This document shows positions 17,756-25,523 of a DNA stretch of 64,000 nt, one piece after another. The notes beneath the pieces were generated by a model that worked only from the letters and a program-made list of their open reading frames with translations, was not told where the DNA came from and searched no databases. Position 1 is the stretch's first letter; every line of letters starts with the position of its first letter. The stretch comes from Lysobacterales bacterium (lineage in GTDB: Bacteria > Pseudomonadota > Gammaproteobacteria > Xanthomonadales > SZUA-36): contig JABDPF010000034.1 of the NCBI GenBank assembly GCA_013042915.1, positions 1 to 64,000 on the forward strand, in the 5' to 3' direction. A program made the translations under genes and the position numbers.

Positions 17756-19939
17756 TCAGACCAGGCTGCCCAGCTGGTAAACGAGAAATGCGCCGCTGTA
17801 GCCCAGTACGGTCATGTAGGTCCAGGCGAAGATTGGCCAGCGCCAGCTGTTGGTTTCACGCCGGATCACCGCGATGGTGGCGGCGCATTGTAGGCACCAA
17901 GCGTAGAAGATCAGCAGGCCGAGCACCATGGGCAGGGTGAACACGGTGCGCCCGTCGGGCCAGGTGGCCGAGCGCAGCTTGCCGGCCAGGCTGGCTTCCT
18001 CGGCCTCCGCGCCCACGGCGTAGATGGTGCCCATCACCGCCACCACCACTTCGCGGGCCGGGAAGCCCGCGATCACGGCGGCCGAAACTCGCCAGTCCCA
18101 GCCCAGGGGACGGAAAACCGGCTCCACGAACTGGCCGGCACGCCCCAGCAGGCTCTGTGACAACTGCTCGGCGGCTGCCTCGTTCTCGATCCGTTGCAGG
18201 GCTTCAGCCAGGGCTTCGCCCTGCAGGGTTTCCTCGGCCTGGGCCTTCGCCACGAACGACTCCTGCTGGACAGATTCCGAACGGGGAAAAAAGGCCAGCG
18301 CCCAGACCAGCACCGCCACCGCGAAGATCACCGTGCCGGCCCGTCGCAGAAACACGCGCGCGCGGTCAAGCAGCTTGATCGACACCGTCTGCGGATTGGG
18401 CCAGCGGAATTCGGGCAAGGCGAGCGCAAAGTGCGGTTTGGGGCCCCGCAACGCAGAGCGCTTGAGCAGAAACGCCGTGATCAGCCCACCCAGTATGCCA
18501 AGCAGGTACAGCCCCAGCAGGACCAGCCCCTGCAAATTGAACCATCCAACGTCCTGCTCAGGGACAAAGGCGGCGATCAGCAGGGCATAAACCGGCAAGC
18601 GTGCCGAGCAGGTCATGAACGGCGCGGCGAGGATCGTCGCGATGCGGTCCCTGCGGTTGGGGATAACGCGCGTCGCCATGATGGCCGGCACCGCGCAAGC
18701 GAAACTCGACAGCATCGGGATGACCGACTGGCCGGACAGGCCGACCCCGCGCATCACGCGGTCCATCAAAAAAGCGGCGCGCGCCAGGAAGCCGGAGTCC
18801 TCGAGAATGATGATAAAAAGAAACAGGATCAGGATCTGCGGCAGGAACACCAGCACGCTGCCGACACCGGCGATCACCCCGTCCGTGATGAAGCTGGAAA
18901 GGGCTCCCTCGGGCAGGTGCGACCCAATCCATCCGGACAGGCCGGTGGCCGCCGCGTCGATACCCTCCATCAGGGGTGCCGCCCAGGAAAAAACGGCCTG
19001 GAACACCAGCGCCATCACGGCGAAGAACATGAGGGTCGCTGGCCAGGGACGGTTGAACCAGCGCAGCGCCTTGGCGCCAAAGCGGTCCAGCAAGGGGGCT
19101 TGCCGTTGAGACTCGCGCAACACGCCCCGAACCCAGGTATATCGGTGCCGGGCTTCGCAAGCCTGCGGCGGCTCGGCGCCGAACAGGCGATCGCGCGCCT
19201 CCGACAGTCGCTCGGGACCCAGTGCCAGGCGAACGTTGTCCAAGGTCTCGCTTTCCGGGTGGAGCAGGGCCTGGATCACGTCAATCCGCGGAATGGTGCC
19301 GCCGGCAGCTGCCGCGAGCTCGTCCGCGGTTTGGCTCAGCTCCGGCCACGATTCCGGGTCGGCTGGAATCTCCGCTTCATCGAAACGTTCTAGCGCCTCT
19401 TTCAGGTTATCCAGCCCGCGACCGGTCTTGGCGATCACCGGCACGACCGGCATGCCGCCCAGGTGCCGCTGCAGCACCTCGATCGAGATATCGATGCCGC
19501 TGGACGTCGCGACGTCCGTCATGGTCATCGCAATGACCACCGGAATCCGCATTTCCATCAATTGCTGCAGCAGGTAGAGGCCCTGGTAGAGGTGTGTTGC
19601 GTCCAGAACGAACAACAGCCCGTCGGGGCGATGCGTTCCCTCGATACGACCGAGAATGACGTCCACCGCGATCTGTTCGTCGGTCGAGAACCCCCCGAGG
19701 CAGTAGATGCCGGGCAGGTCGACGAGTTCCAGTGCGCTGTGTTGGAGTTGCGCGATGCCGGAGTGTTTTTCGACGGTGACCCCGGGATAGTTGCCGGTGG
19801 TCTGCCGCAGCCCGGTCAGCCGGTTGAAGAGGGTGCTCTTGCCGGAATTCGGGTTGCCGATGACGGCCACCGCCCTGCGCGCACGGTGGCGGATGCCGAT
19901 CGAATCGACCTTGACGTAGGCGGTAGTGGCTTCAGACAT
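17756..19939 (-). CDS. feoB: Ferrous iron transporter FeoB
   Basis: FeoB is the inner-membrane Fe2+ permease with an N-terminal G-protein domain. The 727-residue product has G1 GNPNSGKST (residues 28-36), the G2 region GNYPGVTVEK, G3 DLPGIY and a G-domain followed by a helical GDI-like domain. About ten transmembrane segments follow, including gate sequences with conserved cysteines (SSFACAVPAIMATR and MTCSARLPVYALL). It overlaps feoA by 8 nt, so the two are translated together under the Fur box upstream. Confidence 0.96.
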   Translation of the reverse strand: MSEATTAYVKVDSIGIRHRARRAVAVIGNPNSGKSTLFNRLTGLRQTTGNYPGVTVEKHSGIAQLQHSALELVDLPGIYCLGGFSTDEQIAVDVILGRIEGTHRPDGLLFVLDATHLYQGLYLLQQLMEMRIPVVIAMTMTDVATSSGIDISIEVLQRHLGGMPVVPVIAKTGRGLDNLKEALERFDEAEIPADPESWPELSQTADELAAAAGGTIPRIDVIQALLHPESETLDNVRLALGPERLSEARDRLFGAEPPQACEARHRYTWVRGVLRESQRQAPLLDRFGAKALRWFNRPWPATLMFFAVMALVFQAVFSWAAPLMEGIDAAATGLSGWIGSHLPEGALSSFITDGVIAGVGSVLVFLPQILILFLFIIILEDSGFLARAAFLMDRVMRGVGLSGQSVIPMLSSFACAVPAIMATRVIPNRRDRIATILAAPFMTCSARLPVYALLIAAFVPEQDVGWFNLQGLVLLGLYLLGILGGLITAFLLKRSALRGPKPHFALALPEFRWPNPQTVSIKLLDRARVFLRRAGTVIFAVAVLVWALAFFPRSESVQQESFVAKAQAEETLQGEALAEALQRIENEAAAEQLSQSLLGRAGQFVEPVFRPLGWDWRVSAAVIAGFPAREVVVAVMGTIYAVGAEAEEASLAGKLRSATWPDGRTVFTLPMVLGLLIFYAWCLQCAATIAVIRRETNSWRWPIFAWTYMTVLGYSGAFLVYQLGSLV

Positions 19940-20168
19940 TGGACAGCAGGGGGGCTACCTTGAAGCAATCCGCCTGCTGTTTTCGTACCGAGATGGCGGT
20001 TCCGAAAACCGACAATTCCATCGGATCGCCGCCGATTGCCGAATTCTGATACTGGACCTCGACACCTTCGATCAAGCCGAGCACCATCAGCCGCACCACG
20101 CCGGGCTGACGGGCGTCGACGGATTCGATACGTGCGGATTGTCCGGGTTTGAGTTCCTTGAGAGTCAT
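19932..20168 (-). CDS. feoA: Ferrous iron transport protein FeoA
   Basis: FeoA is a small cytosolic SH3-like protein required for FeoB activity. The 78-residue product begins MTLKELKPGQSARIESVDAR and includes RLMVLGLIEGVEVQ and MELSVFGTAISVRKQQA, typical of the family. It is the first gene of the feoAB operon; no feoC is seen. Confidence 0.93.
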   Translation of the reverse strand: MTLKELKPGQSARIESVDARQPGVVRLMVLGLIEGVEVQYQNSAIGGDPMELSVFGTAISVRKQQADCFKVAPLLSNV

Positions 20169-20185
20169 TTCGATTTTTTCTAATT

Positions 20186-20204
20186 GAGAATGATTTTCAT
20201 TTAG
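20186..20204 (-). promoter_or_regulatory. Fur box upstream of feoAB
   Basis: GAGAATGATTTTCATTTAG matches the 19-bp Fur consensus (GATAATGATAATCATTATC) at 13 positions, including the central AATGAT core and TCATT. It is 18-36 bp upstream of the feoA start codon, where bound Fur-Fe2+ would block transcription. Iron repression of feoAB is well established in other gammaproteobacteria. Confidence 0.8.
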
Positions 20205-20320
20205 GTTAATTCTACGGGAAAGACCGGGTCGAGTACATAGACATAGGTCAATTCAATCGCCGTTGAACAAGCTGAATCATTCGAGCCCGGGGATTTCACC
20301 TCGGCCGGTTCTGTGGTTTC

Positions 20321-20971
20321 ATGTGCCGGATGAATCTCGGCACGATGACGCCCGACCCCGTACTCTCCAGCTTTTCGCTATGGCTCGTGCTGCCGTTATT
20401 CGCCGTGGCGCTCATCAAAGCGCCCTGGGGGCAGTTGATGGCGGAGCAGGAACGAATGACCGCACTGGGCGTGGCGATCGCCGTTCTCGCCCTTCTCTGG
20501 TCGATGAGCCCCGAGTTGCAGGGGGGAGAGAAACTGCACTTGCTGGGCATGACCACGGTGACCCTCGTGTTTGGATGGCAACTGGCCCTGTTCGCGGGCG
20601 TCCTGGCCGGGTTGGTATTGGTGGTCGTAGGAAACTGGGACATCGGTACACTGCCGCTAAATCTGCTATTGGTGGTCGTCGTGCCAGTGGGCGTGAGTGC
20701 CCTGGTCCTGGCTCTTGCCAACCAATTGCGTCGCACGAATCTGTTTGTCTACATGCTGGGCGTGGGCTTCATGGGCAGCATGCTGGCCATTGGAGCCACC
20801 CTCTGGGTTGCGAGCTCCCTGCTGGGAACGGAGCTTGACCATGCACTTGTGCTGCTGATCATGTTCCCGGAGGGATTCATCAATGGCACGGTCATTACCG
20901 CGCTCACGGTCTTCGCCCCCCAGTTGATGCGCACTTACGACGACCAACGCTACCTGGGCAAGCCACAATGA
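20321..20971 (+). CDS. Orphan ECF-type permease-like membrane protein (COG3235)
   Basis: The protein has about six hydrophobic segments and the family signatures LHLLGMTTVTLVFGWQLALF, FVYMLGVGFMGSMLA and LIMFPEGFINGTVITALTVF, ending with YDDQRYL. These match the predicted permeases annotated as energy-coupling-factor or CbiM-like (COG3235). No ATPase or T-component gene is nearby, so its mode of action and substrate are unknown. The start is uncertain: ATGs at 20321, 20330 and 20345 are all possible and none has a strong ribosome-binding site. It converges on the fasciclin gene. Confidence 0.75.
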   Translation: MCRMNLGTMTPDPVLSSFSLWLVLPLFAVALIKAPWGQLMAEQERMTALGVAIAVLALLWSMSPELQGGEKLHLLGMTTVTLVFGWQLALFAGVLAGLVLVVVGNWDIGTLPLNLLLVVVVPVGVSALVLALANQLRRTNLFVYMLGVGFMGSMLAIGATLWVASSLLGTELDHALVLLIMFPEGFINGTVITALTVFAPQLMRTYDDQRYLGKPQ

Positions 20972-20998
20972 AAAAACGCCCGATCCCGGGCGTTTTTC
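20971..20998. terminator. Bidirectional intrinsic terminator
   Basis: AAAAACGCCCG pairs with CGGGCGTTTTT around a 4-nt loop directly after the permease stop codon. The A-run on one side and T-run on the other let it serve both the plus-strand permease gene and the minus-strand fasciclin gene, which ends 23 nt away. Confidence 0.9.
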
Positions 20999-21020
20999 CA
21001 CAAAACAATAAAAGTGACGC

Positions 21021-21524
21021 TTACTTAGGCAGGATGACCGTGTCGACCACGTGGATTACGCCGTTGCTGGCCTCGATGTCGGTCGCGGTCACGGTGGAGT
21101 CGTTTACAAACACAGTCTGATCTGTAACGCGAATGCTGACGTCCGAGCCGTTCGCAGTCGTGGCCGAGCTGAGCTTCACAACGTCCGCCGCCATCACTTT
21201 GCCAGGCACGACGTGATAGGTGAGAATCTCGACCAGCTTGTCGCGATTTTCCGGCAGCAGCAGGCTTTCGACGGTCCCTTCGGGCAACTTGGCGAATGCC
21301 GCGTCGGTCGGGGCAAAGACCGTGAACGGTCCTTCAGATTTCAGGGTTTCCACCAGCCCACCGGCTTGCAGGGCGGCTGCCAACGTGGTGAAATCGCCCG
21401 CCGCGACGGCGGTGTCGACGATGTCCGCTTTTTTCTTCGCGTAGCTACCGGCAAGGGCTGAAGTAGCCAGGAAGAATGACAAAGTCACCAGGGCGGTAAT
21501 ACGGGCAGTCGTTTTAATAATCAT
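21021..21524 (-). CDS. Secreted fasciclin (FAS1) domain protein
   Basis: A 167-residue exported protein: a basic N-terminus, a hydrophobic core ([16 protein letters not shown]) and a signal-peptidase AXA site near residue 25 precede one FAS1 domain. FAS1 hallmarks are visible: [15 protein letters not shown] (H1 box), [10 protein letters not shown] and the C-terminal [16 protein letters not shown] (H2 box). FAS1 domains usually mediate adhesion or surface interactions; the specific role here is unknown. GGAG sits 8 nt before the ATG. It lies 18 nt behind the DUF2878 gene, so the two probably form one transcript. Confidence 0.93.
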   Translation of the reverse strand: MIIKTTARITALVTLSFFLATSALAGSYAKKKADIVDTAVAAGDFTTLAAALQAGGLVETLKSEGPFTVFAPTDAAFAKLPEGTVESLLLPENRDKLVEILTYHVVPGKVMAADVVKLSSATTANGSDVSIRVTDQTVFVNDSTVTATDIEASNGVIHVVDTVILPK

Positions 21525-21542
21525 AAGAATTTCTCCGTAGTC

Positions 21543-22172
21543 TCAATAGTAGGGTTTAAAGGATTGCAGGGAATAAACCGCCCGGTTCGGGGCGGCAGGA
21601 ATAAATCGCTTAATTCGTGCGTTGTGCGACGTAGAGGAATCGATTGCGTTTTCAAACCAGGTGCTGTCGGTAATCGCGTCGGCAGCGAGGTTGAGCGCGG
21701 GTAATAAGACGCTCCAAGCCAGCCCGATCACGGTGACAGCCATAAGGGGAGCATTTAGCGTCACCAGTCCAAGCTGCGACCCGGAAAGGAAGACAATCGG
21801 ACCGGACACAGCACCCACTAGAGCGGCCAGACTGAACGAATGTTTGCTCCAGCGAAGCCCATGGTTGATGGTCGTGGCGAACAAGAGCCATAAGCCACCC
21901 ATCCATAGTGGCGCCAGCACGGCGTCCCCGGGGTGCCCCCGGAAGCTGACCAAGCCCGTTGCCTGCAGAATAGTTTCCCAGGTCAAACCTGCGAGTCCCG
22001 CCACTGCGAGCAAAAGGGTTTCTTTAGCGAACGCGCTCGTTATGGCCAGATGCAGCATGGCAGCTGTCAGGGCAGCCAGCAAAGCGAATCCGGGCAAGCC
22101 GGCTGTGGCTAGTAAAATGCATGCAAGCCAGCCGGCTTTGAACAATATGAGATTGGTAATCTGCTTTAACAT
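21543..22172 (-). CDS. DUF2878 integral membrane protein
   Basis: A 209-residue protein with about six hydrophobic segments. Family hallmarks of DUF2878 are NLILFKAGWLACIL at the N-terminus, APLWMGGLWLLFATTINHGL near residues 86-105 and LVGAVSGPIVFLSGSQLG. The hydrophilic tail after about residue 165 is longer than I expect for the family. Function is unknown; I recall DUF2878 genes near photo-oxidative stress (ChrR-type) clusters in other proteobacteria. No Shine-Dalgarno is obvious before the ATG. The upstream spacer carries the CTTCACG array. Confidence 0.8.
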   Translation of the reverse strand: MLKQITNLILFKAGWLACILLATAGLPGFALLAALTAAMLHLAITSAFAKETLLLAVAGLAGLTWETILQATGLVSFRGHPGDAVLAPLWMGGLWLLFATTINHGLRWSKHSFSLAALVGAVSGPIVFLSGSQLGLVTLNAPLMAVTVIGLAWSVLLPALNLAADAITDSTWFENAIDSSTSHNARIKRFIPAAPNRAVYSLQSFKPYY

Positions 22173-22200
22173 TTAAATCATCGCGAAACGTCTAAGTTGA

Positions 22201-22261
22201 AGCGAAGATTAAATGAAGAAACGTGAAGGCAGTGTGCGACCGGCGTGAAGATCGCGTGAAG
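22201..22261 (-). promoter_or_regulatory. Phased CTTCACG direct-repeat array (candidate response-regulator sites)
   Basis: Read on the minus strand there are three exact CTTCACG copies at 22255-22261, 22244-22250 and 22222-22228, then CTTCATT at 22212-22218 and CTTCGCT at 22201-22207. The steps are 11, 22, 10 and 11 bp, that is one helical turn per repeat with one degenerate position near 22233. OmpR/PhoB-family regulators bind tandem direct repeats with this period. The array lies 29-89 nt upstream of the DUF2878 start and just after the kinase gene. Binding by the neighbouring regulator is inference. Confidence 0.6.
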
Positions 22262-22288
22262 CGTGTCAGGGGCTGTTCAGAGCCAATC

Positions 22289-23572
22289 TCAGTCGATTGC
22301 TTCGACGCGACCGCGCGGGAAGCTGACCGCGATTCGTGTGCCCCGGCCGGGTTCGGACTCGACTTCCAGGGGCCAATTGAATCGTTCTGTCAGGCGCTTC
22401 ACGATCGTCAGCCCGACCCCATAACCGCCGCGCTGACGCTGCTTTCGGACGAATGGCCTGAAAATTTGCTTGAGATCTTCTTCGCCCATGCCCGGACCGT
22501 AGTCCATGATGACGAGGGTCGTTTTATTGATTTCGACCACGACTTCGCCGCCGTCTGCGTACGTCACGGCGTTGCGAATGAGGTTGCCGGCGACGCTCTC
22601 GACGATCTTCTCGGGTGCGAACACCCACAGACGATTGTTGTCTTCGACCCGACACTGCGATGAACTGCCCGTGATCAGACAGGCGCGTTCGAGCTCCGTC
22701 TCGACAATGTCATTGACGCATACCCAGTCCCGCGACAATCCCTGGTCGAGCTCCCGAGCCAACAGTAAAAAGGCCTTGGTAAGGCTCTCCATGTCCTCGG
22801 CGGAATTGCGAATGCGCTGCAAGGTGTTGAGTGCTTCGTCGCTCAGATCAGGCTCGCGGTCCATGCGATCGAGGGCCATTCGCACTACGGTCAACGGCGT
22901 GCGCAATTCGTGACTCGCGTCTCGCGTAAACTCGCGCTCACGCTCGGTAAACTCCGTGACCCGGGACAGCAGGTCTTCCAGGGCCCCTGCCAGCACCCTG
23001 ACGTCGTCGTCGCTGTTCGTCATTTCGTCGAAATGCAGGTGGACGGGTTCGGAATCGCCGGGGTCGAGCTGCCTCACGCGCTCGGCCAGGCTGACGACCG
23101 GTGAGACGGCCCGGCGGGACACCCGGTACGCCAGGAAGGTCGAGAGATAAACGACGATCAACGCAATCGCCAGGGGAACGATTCCGAAGATCAGGATAAG
23201 TTTGTCGACCTGTTCGGCCTCGAATTGGAGGTAGAGCCGGTGGCCGTTCCGCTCGCTCACGTAGACCATGGTCTCGCGGGGTGCCTCCGAGCGATGGAAA
23301 CCGAGCCCAAATGGAGCCAGCTCAGCGGGAACACCGGTTCCGAAACCCTCGCGAAATCCGGTCAGGTTCTGTGTGTCCGGAAGGTCTTCCACCCCGCCTT
23401 GTTCCACGCGCTGCCAGTAGTACTCCGCTTCGCTCTCGAGCGCCTGCTCGAGCAGCACGTCTTCAACCATCAGTCCGGCGGCGAACATACTGACCAGCAC
23501 GGCGAGGCTGATGTAGAAGGCCTGGCGAAGCAGTTCCCGCCCGAGCCGCCGCGTCAGGCCATGCTCAGCCAT
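22289..23572 (-). CDS. Sensor histidine kinase
   Basis: A two-component sensor kinase of 427 residues. The start at 23572 (MAEHGLTRRLGREL) overlaps the regulator stop by 8 nt; the longer open frame upstream lies in regulator coding sequence. Order: TM1 about 19-37, a periplasmic sensor of roughly 95 residues with no family I recognise, TM2 about 134-156, HAMP, HisKA with phosphoacceptor His221 (DASHELRTPLTVV), then the ATPase with NLIRNAVTYAD, DYGPGMGEED and GYGVGLTIVKRL. It is QseC-like in architecture. The signal is unknown. Confidence 0.93.
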   Translation of the reverse strand: MAEHGLTRRLGRELLRQAFYISLAVLVSMFAAGLMVEDVLLEQALESEAEYYWQRVEQGGVEDLPDTQNLTGFREGFGTGVPAELAPFGLGFHRSEAPRETMVYVSERNGHRLYLQFEAEQVDKLILIFGIVPLAIALIVVYLSTFLAYRVSRRAVSPVVSLAERVRQLDPGDSEPVHLHFDEMTNSDDDVRVLAGALEDLLSRVTEFTEREREFTRDASHELRTPLTVVRMALDRMDREPDLSDEALNTLQRIRNSAEDMESLTKAFLLLARELDQGLSRDWVCVNDIVETELERACLITGSSSQCRVEDNNRLWVFAPEKIVESVAGNLIRNAVTYADGGEVVVEINKTTLVIMDYGPGMGEEDLKQIFRPFVRKQRQRGGYGVGLTIVKRLTERFNWPLEVESEPGRGTRIAVSFPRGRVEAID

Positions 23573-24251
23573 CTTCTTCGAGCGCCAGGCGATAGCCCAT
23601 GCCCTGAACCGTCTGCAGAAGCGGCGTATCGAAGGGCTTGTCGATGGCCTTGCGCAAAGTGTAAAGGTGGCTGCGCAGGGCATCGCTGTCGGGGGTGATG
23701 TCCCCCCAGGCTTCCTGTTCGAGCTCACGGCGGCTGAGGACCCGAGGCGAGGCTTTCATCAATGCCAGGAGGAGTTTGCGGTTGATCGGAGTCAGCGTAA
23801 CCGGCTGATCCGCGCGTTTGGCCTGGAGCGTGCCCGTATCGAATTCGAGGTCGGCCACGCGCAGAACCGAGGGTGCTAGATCGCCCGCCGCCCGGCGCAG
23901 AAGCGCCCGTAACCGCGCATCTAGCTCTTCCAGTTCGAACGGCTTGACGAGGTAATCGTCTGCCCCGGCGTCCAGGCCCGCGATCTTGTCGTCAAGGGTG
24001 TCGCGTGCTGTCAGCATGAGTATCGGCTTGGTGCCCCCCGCCTCGTTACGGTAACTCCGACAAATGTCCAGCCCGTCGATTCCGGGCAGCATTAGGTCGA
24101 GGACAATGGCGTCGAAGTCACCCGTGGTGGCCAGGTGAAGCCCGGTCACGCCGTCGGCGGCATAGTCGACCTCGTAGCCGCGGTATTCGAGGTGTTCGCA
24201 CACCATGGCGGCGATGTCGTGGTGGTCTTCGATTAGCAAAACGAGCGGCAT
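23565..24251 (-). CDS. OmpR/PhoB-family response regulator
   Basis: A 228-residue regulator. The receiver domain has the acidic pair Glu8/Asp9, phosphoacceptor Asp52 (VLDLMLPGIDG), Thr81 and Lys103 (LVKPFE). The winged-helix DNA-binding domain runs from about 127 to 224 (LTPINRKLLLALMKASPRVL, SHLYTLRKAIDKP, QTVQGMGYRL). It overlaps the kinase gene by 8 nt. It is 51 nt after hutI on the same strand; a TATACA patch in that spacer may give it its own promoter. The CTTCACG array downstream of the kinase is its likely target. Confidence 0.95.
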   Translation of the reverse strand: MPLVLLIEDHHDIAAMVCEHLEYRGYEVDYAADGVTGLHLATTGDFDAIVLDLMLPGIDGLDICRSYRNEAGGTKPILMLTARDTLDDKIAGLDAGADDYLVKPFELEELDARLRALLRRAAGDLAPSVLRVADLEFDTGTLQAKRADQPVTLTPINRKLLLALMKASPRVLSRRELEQEAWGDITPDSDALRSHLYTLRKAIDKPFDTPLLQTVQGMGYRLALEEDG

Positions 24252-24302
24252 GTTCCGGGCCTTTACAGAAGCTATGTATAGTTTACGCCATGCCTGTGAA
24301 AT

Positions 24303-25523
24303 TCAGGTGAGAACCACCTCGGCGCCGTTCTTGAACACCCGTCGGCAGGCATTGGGCGTGAAGTGGTATAACCAGTGATTCAACGACGGGGCATCGATTA
24401 TCACAATATCGGCCTGGTATCCCGCGTGCAACGAACCGATACGCTGTTCGCGATCGATGGCCCGGGCCGCCCGGGAGGTCGCGCCCATCAGAGCCTCCTG
24501 GGGAGTCATCTGCTGGTTCAGACAGGCCAGCATCATCGCCAGGGGCAGGTGAAAACTGGGTGCGGAGCCCGGGTTGAAGTCGGTTGCAACGGCAACCGGG
24601 ACGCCGGCGTCGATCAGCCTTCGTGCAGGCAGATAACGCTCGCCCAGGTAGAGCGAAGCCAGCGGCAGGCTGACCGCTACCGTGCCGCTCCCGACCAGGG
24701 CGCTGATGCCGTCCTCGTCGATATACTCCAGGTGCTCGGCGGAGACCGCCCCGACTTCGGCCGCCAACGAGGCGCCTCCGCCGCTGGACAGCTGATCGGC
24801 GTGCAGCTTGATTTTCAAACCCTGCCGTTTCGCGGCTTCGAATAGCCGCCGGGCTTCCTCGGCCGTGAAAGCTCCGGCTTCAACAAAGGCATCGCAGTAT
24901 TCCGCCAGGCCGTCGCGGTTGATTCGGGGAATCAGGACATCGATCAGCAGATCGAGGTAAGCTTCGCGATCCTCGGTGTATTCGGGGGGGACAATGTGGG
25001 CGCCAAGGAAAGTCGACACCAATTCGACCGGCTGCTGCGCATCGAGCACGCGGTAGATCTCCAGTTGCTTGAGTTCGTTCTCTTCGTCCAGGCCATAGCC
25101 GCTCTTGCATTCGACCGTGGTCACGCCCAGTGCCAGCATGTGCTGCAGAATACGGGCTGCCTTGCGCGTCAGTTGGTCTGCGCTGGCCTCGCGGGTCGCC
25201 TTCACGGTGCTGGCGATGCCGCCCCCGACCGCTGCGATTTCCTGATAGCTCGCGCCGGCAAGGCGCATCTCGAACTCGTCTCCGCGCCAGCCCCCGAAGC
25301 ACAGGTGCGTATGGCAATCGATCAACCCCGGTATGACCAGGTTCCCCTGGCAGTCGGTCGCGTCCGTCTTTTCGAACTCCGTCGGAAGGTCGGATTCCGG
25401 GCCTGACCAGGCAACGATGCCTTCCTCGATCACCAAAGCGGCCTTGCGGATGAGCCCGGCATCATGCTGGGGGTTTTCGGGCGGGCAAGTCGCCAGTTCT
25501 CCAATGTTTCGCAGCAGGCGCAT
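24303..25523 (-). CDS. hutI: Imidazolonepropionase
   Basis: HutI hydrolyses 4-imidazolone-5-propanoate to N-formimino-glutamate in histidine degradation. The 406-residue metal-dependent amidohydrolase has the metal motif DCHTHLCFGG near residue 70, a downstream HADQLSSGGG and the third-site region VAVATDFNPGSAPSFHLP. Its ATG overlaps the hutH stop (TAATG). It is the last hut gene present; a gene for the next step (hutG or hutF) is not in the window. Confidence 0.96.
   Translation of the reverse strand: MRLLRNIGELATCPPENPQHDAGLIRKAALVIEEGIVAWSGPESDLPTEFEKTDATDCQGNLVIPGLIDCHTHLCFGGWRGDEFEMRLAGASYQEIAAVGGGIASTVKATREASADQLTRKAARILQHMLALGVTTVECKSGYGLDEENELKQLEIYRVLDAQQPVELVSTFLGAHIVPPEYTEDREAYLDLLIDVLIPRINRDGLAEYCDAFVEAGAFTAEEARRLFEAAKRQGLKIKLHADQLSSGGGASLAAEVGAVSAEHLEYIDEDGISALVGSGTVAVSLPLASLYLGERYLPARRLIDAGVPVAVATDFNPGSAPSFHLPLAMMLACLNQQMTPQEALMGATSRAARAIDREQRIGSLHAGYQADIVIIDAPSLNHWLYHFTPNACRRVFKNGAEVVLT

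Noticed and set aside
17407-17893. Plus-strand open frames across the SDR-feoB spacer
   Set aside because: They run antisense into feoB or the SDR gene, have no recognisable protein features and no good ribosome-binding site; they look like GC-driven open frames.
18194-19393. Long (about 400-codon) open frame antisense to feoB
   Set aside because: The product is rich in Arg, Gln, His and Gly without hydrophobic patterning, typical of the complementary strand of GC-rich membrane-protein genes; feoB accounts for the region.
23573-23728. N-terminal extension of the histidine kinase frame by 52 codons
   Set aside because: It lies inside the regulator gene in another frame and has no kinase homology; the ATG at 23572 couples to the regulator stop.
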